Origin: Haematobia irritans | Lineage: Eukaryota > Arthropoda > Insecta > Diptera > Muscidae | Assembly (NCBI RefSeq): GCF_050003625.1 | Contig: NC_134399.1 | Span: forward strand, 219,288,975-219,352,974 | Length of the DNA: 64,000 bases | Direction: 5' to 3' | Shown: piece after piece, positions 55,901-64,000 of the stretch | How positions within the stretch are numbered: the first letter of the stretch is position 1 | How the letters are laid out: each line of letters starts with the position of its first letter | Translations under genes and position numbers: made by a program | Notes under the pieces: generated by a model | Seen by the model: only the letters and a program-made list of their open reading frames with translations | Databases searched by the model: none | What the model was told of the DNA's origin: nothing

Positions 55901-56337
55901 TTAAGGCTCACAAAAACGTGTATCGGATTAAGTTTTTATCGGTCCATTTGGTAATGCCTCCATATAGACCAATTTCACTTCTTGTGAGTATAGAAGGCGC
56001 ACTGATCATGAAAATTGCTTGAAACTCAATGTAAAATTTCCAGATTTTATTTTTCGGGTGAAAATCTACAGATTTAAAATTTCAAATCAAGACGTTATTT
56101 TATAATTTTCTTGCACACTTACAAGAGATGTTAATGATTCCTCTAAAACTCAAACAAAAATGGTTCTTATAAATCCAGAATCTGATATAGTCCTCATAGG
56201 TGAAATCTTTAAATGTATCTTCGGGAAGTGTCCTCAAGCCCTCCTGAAATTTCAAAGGAAATCCTAATATTTGGTTCATGGTGGTGGGTATTTAAGATTC
56301 GGCCCGGCCGAACTTACTGCTGTATATACTTGTTTAT

Positions 56338-56885
56338 AGAGTAGTAGCGAGTAATGTCAAACATTTTTCGGAATCTTCCGAACATATTTTATTTGGAATA
56401 TATTAAAAAAACTTTTTTGTGTTCAGTCGGAGCAGGGATTGAACCCACGACTCTTTGTATGCAAAGCGGACATTGTGCCACGGTGCCCAACTAAATGTAT
56501 GTTTTCGTTAAAAAAATTGTTTAATCGGCTCAAGGGCGCCGAAAACTATGCAACATAAATATAAGTGTGTGACTGTTTGCGTAGATGACGTAGATGGCAT
56601 AGATGGCTATAGAGATAATAGTCTGTTGATGACAATAACAGCTACGTAGCCCAATGGATAGTGTATTGGCTTACAAACTGTATGGTCCGCGTCTCGATTC
56701 TCCATCCAGGCGAAAGGTAAAATTTAAAATAATTAGAAAATTTTATAATTTCTTATACACGTTTATCACAAAAAGTATATACTTTTCTTCGAACTAAACT
56801 TCCATACAGCTAAAAGCAAATGGGAAACGATCTCTGTTTGTCTAAAACTTCGTTTGGGAGAAAATATATATTTTTTGGCGTGTGG
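56338..56885. mobile_element. CACGCAAA-family element, truncated copy 3
   Basis: Shares the right-hand end (aaacttcgtttgggagaaaa, ttttttggcgtg) and both tRNA-like segments (56426-56490 minus, 56642-56708 plus) with 29982-30875. The left terminal repeat is missing. Confidence 0.55.
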
Positions 56886-57836
56886 TGGTCTCTAACAACC
56901 ACACTATCAAAAAAAAATCGCGTCTATAACATACTTCCAAACACATTCTGCTTCAAGCATATACATGTTCAAACCAAACAAAATATCGTTTGCATTGTTC
57001 ACACATGTTATGTTTCACATTAGGCATACATTGGTAGGTAGAACTTTTAATGAAATTTTCATTGTTTGTGTATATTTTTAGGCGCCAAACATACAAACCG
57101 ATCCCCAGGCTTGATTTCGGAGCTTCCTGGAAGTGCAATGTTAGTATATATTTTCTACAAATCATGCAAAAATTGGTACATATCTATTCATACCCTACGG
57201 GAAATGGATCAACCACAGTCCCAGTTCTGGTCAAAACGTATGGAAGGGACCGGTCACTTTAAAATGGGCTTGTCATTGACGGGGTAAATTTAAATTTTAG
57301 GACATGTCCTGGGACAATTTAGCAGGAGCACCCCATAGACAGGTCCTCAAGAACCAGTCTCGGACAAACTCTTAGAAATCTGTTTAAATTTGGGCATCCC
57401 AATCGAACCCGAAATGAAAATGGATCTAAGATTTTAGTATCAATCGAGTACGGAAATAAATAAATTACGACTATTTAAAAATTGCTACTAACTGGAGCAC
57501 AGGTACCAGTTCTGTGATAGGTCCGTCAGTGCCAATTTGCACCAATTTCCCATAGGGTTATTATATATAGCCCCCCCCCCTACAAACCGACCGACCCAAA
57601 TTTGATTTCTGGAACCTTATTGAGATAAATATATAATAATCATGAACATGGATGAAAATATAATAATCAAAAAATATAAAATAATTTATGTTTTTGCAAT
57701 AAAAATAAGTTATATTTATTGTTAGTTTATCTACGGAACTTTTTTTCAGTGTAGATTCCATATGGACTAACTTACCAGATAGCCTGGTCGAACTTACGGC
57801 TGTATATACTTGATTTTATTGGTATTGTAGTATATG
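56886..57836. other. Mosaic of repeat fragments
   Basis: Pieces of the TIR family (atacatgttcaaaccaaaca), Helitron-like units (57080-57130, 57560-57610 with a C9 run) and a tail (57770-57815, gtcgaacttacggctgtata). No gene. Confidence 0.4.
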
Positions 57837-58088
57837 CACGCAGAGGAGGAATATGATCACCTCAAACATGTTTCAAGAGCAAAATGTTATTTTTGTATGG
57901 TGACCCTGTAACATGTTTGCCACTAAAATGTTATTTTCTCGTCAAATATAGCCTGCTTGTCGAAATCAGATACATGATTTCCGAGAAAATAACATTGTTG
58001 CGAAAACCATGTTACATGGTCACCACCCAAAAATAACATTTTGCTCTTAAAACATGTTTGAGGTGATCATATTCCTTCTCTGGGTGTG
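57837..58088. mobile_element. Foldback MITE (about 252 bp) with GATCATATTCC ends
   Basis: Left arm from gaggaatatgatcacctcaa and right arm to ttgaggtgatcatattcctt are inverted over about 110 bp each (aaaatgttattttt, catggtcacca, gagaaaataacatt). It could form one long hairpin. Fragments lie at 13675 and 41618. Confidence 0.8.
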
Positions 58089-58217
58089 ATTTGATTGTTT
58101 ATAAATTATACAAAATACCTAGAATTTAGGTAATCACTTTTACCTTTTATACAAATATTGTTTGAGAAATATTCGCAACAATGTTTATTTTCAATTTCTC
58201 TCACAATTTGTATTTCG

Positions 58218-58223
58218 TTTATT
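58218..58223 (-). promoter_or_regulatory. AATAAA at the FAR-C stop codon
   Basis: Minus-strand AATAAA begins with the last base of the stop codon TAA (58225-58223). The same arrangement occurs in FAR-B. Confidence 0.25.
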
Positions 58224-60941
58224 TATGGAAATATGGGATTTTCAACTATATAAGATATACAAGATCCAAAATATGAATACAACGATCTTAAAATAAATCG
58301 TGCTATATAAAATATTCCCAGAAATTGAATAGAATAATGCAAAATCTGGAATATACGTTGACGAAGTTTAGCCTGTGGAGAGGCTTCAGGATTTTCCTTG
58401 AGTAAAAATTCCTTGGCACCTTTAATGCCATTCATTATAAATTCTTCGGCATCAATATGGACATATTTTAAAAATTCGAAGCATTTTCTGAAATTAGATA
58501 GAAGACACAAATTAATATGTAATAATAATAATTATATTATGGCCTATATATTTAAATTCGCCTAATTAAACTTAATAAAGAAATCCTCGAGCATTAGATA
58601 ACGGATATAGTGTGTAAATATAACCATAGCGATAGGCAGTAGGTGAACACTTGTCTACGTGGTTTTCTTATGGAAAGCTCAATATCCGTGACGGAATACC
58701 GTTGCGGCTACACCCTCAAAAAAAATCGCTTCTCTAACATATGTTCCAAACATATTTTGCAGGAAGCACATATATTATTGAATACTGCCGAAACATTAAT
58801 ATGTTTGTTTTATGTGAACATTAGACCTGTCCAGATTTCCAAAGTTCACATTTTTTAATGAGCACTTACAGTTTTAGAATCTCTCAATTATTGTAATAAG
58901 AGCTATGAAAAAAGATTTTGAACAACTTTTGCCAAAAAGTTGCTCAACGCGGTTGAAGTCAGGATTTTGGCAATTTTCGAAAATTTTAAAGGTATACGTA
59001 CAAACAAAATTTTAAATAATTTATTAATAAATATAAGAAATATCTAAAAGCGCAATTTTTGAGCTAAATGCTCAAGCAAATAATAAAAAAATCAAAACGT
59101 GAAATTTATTGAGCCATTTGCTTGCTGTAGCCTCTGGAAATCAAAATATGCAGAAAATTTCCGCAATTTTTTTTTCAATGCATTATATGTTTTCGAAAAA
59201 AAAAATTATATACGTGTGCATATTTTTTATATATTCTTGGAACAATAAGGTATAAAAAAAATTTAGATTAAAAATTTTTAGATGTGTCATTAGTCGCTAA
59301 AAAATTAATTTCTTTATGAAAGTCTCACTTAACCCATATGTGTTATTGTGAAATATCAGTCTATGAGCTAAAAGTCAAATCAATAATAAGATAGATTAAA
59401 ATTTTTAAAAAGTGCCACATATAACTAAAAGTAAAATATTTAAGTGAGACCTTTCATAAAGAAATTAATTTTTTAGCGGCTAATGACACATCCAAAAATT
59501 CTTAATCTAAATTTTTTTATACCTTATTGTTCCAAGAATATATAAAAAATATGCAAACGTATATAAATTCTTTTTTTCGAAAAAATATAATGCATTGAAA
59601 AAAAATTGCGGAAATTTTCTGCATTTTTTATTCCAGAGACTACAGCAAGCAAACGGCTCAATGAATTTCACGTTTTGAATTTTTTATTATTTGTTTGAGC
59701 ATTTAGCTCAAAGATTGCGCTTTTAGATATTTCTTATATTTACTAATAAATTATTTAAAATTTTGTTTGTACGTATACCTTTAAAATTTTCGAAAATTGC
59801 CAAAATCCTGACTTCAACCGCGTTGAGCAACTTTTTGGCAAAAGTTTTTCAAAATCTTTTTTCACAGTTTTTATTACAATCATTGAGAGATTCTAAAACT
59901 GTAAGTGCTCATTAAAAAATTTGTGTTTTGAAAAATCTCATACATTTCCTGGACAGGTCTAGTGAACATATTATATGTTTGGAAGCATTTTGAGCCCAAA
60001 AATATTATATGCTTGGAAGAATTTTCCCCAAAAAAGATTGTGCTCATTCCCTAACATAATTTTCACTTCCACGAAATTTTTAGTTCTTGGTACCTTTTTC
60101 TGTAATTCAATTCAAAATGTGTGTCCATAATGCCAAAATGATAAACAAAACATTTGTCCACACATACATAAAATTCTTCTCTCAAGGCGAAAACACATGC
60201 TGTTTTTTTTTAAATCTCTATGCTCTTGGTTCCGAATGTCTATTCTCTTTACTCCGAATACTCATTCTAATATTCAAATTATATAATATTTAGACTTAAA
60301 CATATCAAATTTTTGGTCTTATCATAAAGCAGTTTTCGGATACAACATACAACTGTTTCACAGAAATTGTAAACATATATATGATTACTCGAAATTTGTA
60401 AATTTATATATGTTTACATTCACACATATTATTTTTATGAAACATTCATGCCCCAAACATAATATATTTTAACATATTAACATATGTGTCCCAAACATTT
60501 AGTGTTAGTTTAGGAACATTACATGTTAGCACTCGAATATATTATGTTTAAAAATTGTGCCCGAAACACTTTTGTTTAGATCGGAACATATGAAAAACAT
60601 ATTTTTCTAACAGTGTAGCGGCGTGTTGCCAAATTAAAATCTATTCTAATTGATTGGCGGGAAATGGTAGAGTGTTGCCATCGCTTATCAAGTTTTTGCA
60701 CTCACCACTAAAGATTGTTGTTGCTTGGTCACGCGGAAATTCTTTTTGTTGTATTCTTTTTCGAGGAAAAAAATTTGGCATTCCGCCATTCATACAAAGC
60801 TTAACTTACCCCTCTTCTTCTTCCTTGGGTACAAGATTCTCCAGTTCAATTAATTTTTTATTGATAAATTTCCATTCGGTATTAATAAAGATATATAGAC
60901 AACTGCTCGTACCGTATATACGCCTTTGAAGTTTTAGTAAA
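58223..60941 (-). CDS. Fatty acyl-CoA reductase, paralogue C, last two exons
   Basis: Exon 60941-60810 (frame LLKLQRRIYGTSSCLYIF, then WKFINKKLIELENLVP and an EEEE tail) and exon 58487-58223 (KCFEFLKYVHIDAEEF, GAKEFLLKENPEAS, ILHYSIQFLGIFYIARFIL, stop). These match exons 6 and 7 of paralogues A and B in sequence, phase and order (132 and 265 nt against 126 and 220/232). They form the end of the FAR_C domain with the hydrophobic tail. Exon 5 and upstream exons are not between 60942 and 64000, so they lie beyond the right edge behind another repeat-filled intron 5. Intron 6 is 2322 bp, against 64-71 bp in A and B, because of nested elements. Whether the whole gene is intact cannot be judged here. 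Confidence 0.85.
58710..60617. mobile_element. Outer TIR element in FAR-C intron 6
   Basis: Left end acaccctcaaaaaaaatcgc then acatatgttccaaaca; right end ggaacatatgaaaaaca then ttctaacagtgt. Internal atatgttt/aaacatat motifs on both sides. It is split by the 1140-bp hAT foldback. Confidence 0.55.
58822..59961. mobile_element. hAT-type foldback element (1140 bp) with perfect 8-bp target duplication
   Basis: Termini TAGACCTGTCCAG and its exact inverse, flanked by GTGAACAT on both sides (58814-58821 and 59962-59969). Two arms of about 510 bp (58822-59334 and about 59445-59961) are close to perfect inverted repeats around a loop of about 100 bp. No transposase ORF. An 8-bp duplication and TAG ends indicate hAT mobilisation. 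Confidence 0.93.
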
Positions 60942-61430
60942 CTGTGGAAAGAGAAGACGACAAAAGTTAGAATAGTTTTGATTTAAGAAATTGTGATATT
61001 CCAAACAAACGAAAGTGTTACAGCATGTATTTAGGTTAGAAGGAAGCCTCTAAGTACAATGCAATAAAAATATCTTCAACTCTGACAAATTTTTGAAAAT
61101 GAGATGGGTTCAGATGGGAGGACATAAAAAAAGCTAATTTGCTATTTTGTTATGGAAAATTTCATGGTGGTGATATTTTGATGGACCTGGTGTTACTAGA
61201 TGCATATATTTTCGCCCAGTTAAAACTTGCAAATATTTGTAGTATCAGCAAATATTTGTAGTATCAACGAGATAGTAGCCAAAGCGAAGTGGTCCATAGA
61301 GTCCCCGGGACACATGAACGAACACTACTAGTTGACCACAATGGAAAAAGGTGTGGAAAGAATGGAATGAGCGGTAATTTGAGCCGTGACAGGGCGCTTG
61401 GTGTTGACCGCACATCTATCTCGTGAATGT
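60942..61430. other. FAR-C intron 5, unique part
   Basis: No FAR exon 5 equivalent (IIPAIF...KP motif) could be found here on the minus strand. Confidence 0.4.
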
Positions 61431-61434
61431 GTAT

Positions 61435-62715
61435 AGGGAGTGCTGATAGGATAAGGCGATCTTGGAGCACTACCTTTCTCAACCCATTATTATTAACTAA
61501 TACGAGCCAAGAAGCCTCGATACTCTTATTAACATAACCTAGCTTTGCCTGCCCCCGCCACTGTAATTTGTGATAACTTTCAGGGTAAACAATCCTCAAG
61601 ATACTTGCAGACAGTACTTGGAGACCGGGAAAAGAAACATAGATGGTTGACTATAAGCCCATTTACGGGTCAGTGGTAAGCTATGGGCCGCTAGTGAGGA
61701 CACTTCAGACTAGAGATACGCAGTGGAATATACAGACCCGCCAGAACACTGCCTCTAGAATCGCTACAGGACCCAAGAACACCGCTTGATCATCTTTATG
61801 TGGAGATCAAGCTCTTCCCGTGTGTAGACACAATTATATGTTCACAGTATCGTAGGGAGTGCTGATAGGATAAGGCGATCTTGGAACACTACCTTTCTCA
61901 ACCCATTATTATTAACTGATACGAACCAAGAAGCCTCGATAATCTTATTAACATAACCTAACCCAACCCTTTTCCACAATAGCTTTGCCTGCCCACGCCA
62001 CTGTAATTTGTGATAACTTTCAGGGTAAAAAATCCTCAAGTTGCTTGCCGACAGTACTTGGGGACCGGGCAAAGAAACATAGATGGTTGCCTATAAGCCC
62101 ATTTACGGGTCAGTGGTAAGCTATGGGCCGCTAGTGAGGACACTTTAGACTAGAGATACGCAGTGGAATATACAGACCCGCCAGAACACTGCCCTTAGAA
62201 TCGCTACAGGACCCAAGAACACCCCTTGATCATCTTTATGTGAAGATCAAGCTCTTCCCGTGTGTAGACACAATTGTATGTTCACAGTATCGTAGGGAGT
62301 GCTGATAGGATAAGGCGATCTTGGAGCACTACCTTTCTCAACCCATTATTATTAACTAATACGAGCCAAGAAGCCTCGACACTCTTATTAACATAACCTA
62401 ACCCAACCATTTTCCACAATAGCTTTGCCTGTAATTTGTGATAACTTTCAGGGTAAAAAATCCTCAAGTTGCTTGCCGACAGTACTCGGGGACCGGGCAA
62501 AGAAACATATATGGTTGCCTATAAGCCCATTTACGGGTCAGTGGTAAGCTATGGGCCGCTAGTGAGGACACTTCAGACTAAAGATATGCAGTGGAATATA
62601 CAGACCCGCCAGAACACTGCCCTTAGAATCGCTACAGGACCCAAGAACACCCCTCGATCATCTTTATGTGGAGATCAAGCTCTTCCCGTGTGTAGACACA
62701 AATATATGTTCACAG
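61435..62715 (+). repeat. Tandem triplication of a LINE fragment (about 420-440 bp unit)
   Basis: The block agggagtgctgataggataa starts at 61435, 61854 and 62294 (periods 419 and 440; the first unit lacks about 21 bp). Each unit contains the frame QTRQNTALRIATGPKNTP then LPVCRHKYMF, which is the conserved region after the RT domain in jockey-type LINEs. Frameshifts and stops differ between units. Not functional. Confidence 0.85.
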
Positions 62716-62738
62716 TAACCATCCAAACCACCATCTTT

Positions 62739-63047
62739 TGGGTTATGTTAGGTTAGGTATAGTTACAGCCCGGTATTTCAGACTCACTTAGACATTGTGA
62801 TACCACACTGGTGAACTTCTCTTATCACTGAGTGCTGCCCGATTCTATGTTTATCTGAATGACAAAGGATTTACTTTTTATAGCCGAGTCCGAACGGCGT
62901 TCCACATTGAGGTGAAACCACTTAGAGAAGCTTTGAAACACTCAGAAATGTCAACAGCATTAATGAGAGGATAATCCGCTGAAAAACATTTTGGTGTTCG
63001 GTCGAAACTGGGGTGGAACCCACGACCCTATATATGCAAGGTGGACA
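62739..63047 (-). mobile_element. tRNA-derived SINE, copy 2
   Basis: Minus orientation: 3' tail complement ggttatgttaggttaggtat at the left, body (ctgagtgctgcccgattcta, ttagagaagctttgaaacac), and tRNA-like head ggtcgaaactggggtggaac at the right. Confidence 0.75.
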
Positions 63048-63360
63048 TAGGTTATGTTAGGTAAGGTGGCAGCTCGATGTATCAGGCTCACTTAGACTAT
63101 TCAGTACATTGTGGTACCACAGTGGTGAACTTCTCTCTTATTACTGAGTGCTGCCCGATTCCAGGTTAAACTCAAGGGATCTCCTGTTTATAGCCGAGTC
63201 CAAATAGTGTTCCTAATTGCAGTGACCACTTAGAGAAGCTATGAAACATTCAGAAATGTCACCAGCATTACTGAGGTGGGATAATCCACCGCAGAAAAAC
63301 TTTTTGGTGTTCGGTTGAAGCAGGCTAGCCATTGCACCACGATGGCTCCGAATAATGTAA
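63048..63360 (-). mobile_element. tRNA-derived SINE, copy 3
   Basis: Second head-to-tail copy, starting tatgttaggtaaggtggcag and ending at the tRNA-like head with attgcaccacgatggctcc (A-box region, minus). Confidence 0.75.
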
Positions 63361-63890
63361 CGTTTGATCTGCATTATCTAGACCCCGAAATCCAGCTTTA
63401 CAAAACATAGCCTTTAGATCAGGCAGCTACCATGCAAGTCTAAACGGGATTCACGAGGATACCGTGGCTGAAGTGGTGAGAAGCTATACAGTTATTCTTG
63501 TTCTTGCCACAGTGGTGAACTTCTCTCTTATTACTGAGTGCTGCCCGATTCCAGGTTAAGCTCAAGGGATCTCCTGTTTATAGCCGAGTCCGAACAGTGT
63601 TCCTCATTGCAGTGACCACTTAGAGAAGCTATGAAACATTCAGAAATGTCACCAGCATTACTGAGGTGGGATAATCCACCGCTGAAAAACTTTTTGGTGT
63701 TCGGTTGAAGCAGGCTAGCCACGGTGGTTCCCAATAATGTAACATTTGTTCTTCAATATGTAGACCCCGAAATCCAGCTTTACAAAACATAGCCTTTAGA
63801 TCAGGCAGCTACCATGCAAGTCTAAACGGGATTCGCAAGGATACCGTAGCTGAAGTGGTTAGAAGCTATACAGTTATTCTTGTTCTCGGA
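63117..63890. repeat. Tandem duplication (about 390 bp) of SINE plus LINE sequence
   Basis: The block ccacagtggtgaacttctct starts at 63117 and again at 63507, a 390-bp period. Both units run through the SINE body and into gcagctaccatgcaagtcta and gttattcttgttct. The second unit has a short deletion near 63720. Confidence 0.85.
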
Positions 63891-64000
63891 GTCCTCACAC
63901 CGCCCATAGCACCGAAGGAAAGAGACCTCCCGCGGCAGGTAAGTGCTGCCGCCTCAATTCCTACCTATCAGCTCTTGAAATGTGATATATGCCAAGCTTC
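63890..64000 (+). pseudogene. LINE (jockey-type) ORF2 3' fragment
   Basis: Plus-strand frames give SPHTAHSTEGKRPPA-like and RLNSYLSALEM segments. The RLNSYL motif follows the LP(R/K) block near the end of jockey-type LINE proteins. Frameshifted and cut by the window edge. Confidence 0.5.

Larger units (their letters stand above)
54884..56335 (+). mobile_element. Helitron/DINE-like composite, family 5
   Basis: Head hairpin TATACCCACCACCATAG to GGGGTATA; cattccgtttgtaacgcatc; gtccgtctgtccgtctg microsatellite (55033-55070); 153-bp units from about 55150 to 55900. The tail ends tggtggtgggtatttaagat, then cggcccggccgaacttactg. No ORF of its own. Confidence 0.65.

Noticed and set aside
61264..62500. 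Minus-strand ORFs repeated three times (YPESYHKLQWRGQAK type)
   Set aside because: Antisense shadows of the tandem LINE fragment; the plus strand carries the recognisable LINE motif.

Overview
The window is eukaryotic and comes from a higher dipteran, most likely a calyptrate (muscid-type) fly. The evidence is short phase-conserved introns with GT/AG borders, TTK-type BTB and insect fatty acyl-CoA reductase (FAR) genes, and a dense load of mariner, hAT, Penelope, Helitron-like and tRNA-derived SINE repeats. The species assignment is inference. I see no bacterial, viral or organellar genes.

Gene content is low and almost all on the minus strand. At the left edge is the 5' part of a BTB/POZ (tramtrack-type) gene (four exons, 2247 to 134, running off the window), with a small two-pass membrane ORF just upstream (2746-2471). 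A frameshifted Ala/Thr-rich gene remnant lies on the plus strand at 4.96-5.87 kb. The main content is a tandem head-to-tail array of three FAR paralogues on the minus strand. FAR-A (18004-10230) and FAR-B (37698-24885) are complete seven-exon genes that I could rebuild exon by exon; FAR-C (60941-58223) has its last two exons here. A short DUF4806-type gene tail (about 40440-39776) lies between FAR-B and FAR-C.

FAR-A and FAR-B share exon lengths (55, 437, 196, 374/386, 71, 126, 220/232) and intron phases. Introns 3, 4 and 6 stay at 62-71 bp in both, while introns 2 and 5 have been inflated by transposons in both. FARs reduce fatty acyl-CoA to fatty alcohol with NADPH, for wax, cuticular lipid and pheromone synthesis, so this looks like a lineage-expanded lipid cluster.

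The rest is layered repeats. (1) Four nearly identical 0.93-kb DD41D mariner elements with TA target duplications, all lacking the transposase N-terminus through internal deletions. (2) Helitron/DINE-like composites, in at least four divergent families, each with a TATACCC/GGGTATA hairpin head, a GTCY microsatellite in most, a GGCC hairpin tail and tandem repeats whose period is exactly 153 bp in every family measured. (3) A 29-bp AT-rich minisatellite dispersed through FAR-B introns and elsewhere. (4) TA-flanked terminal-inverted-repeat families, one of which carries tRNA-like B-box sequences. (5) Two non-autonomous hAT elements with perfect 8-bp target duplications, one of them a 1.14-kb foldback inside FAR-C. 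(6) A Penelope GIY-YIG fragment in FAR-B intron 2. (7) SINEs and a tandemly triplicated LINE fragment at the right end.

Exon borders were set by hand from reading frame and splice signals. Family names come from recognised motifs, with no database search.
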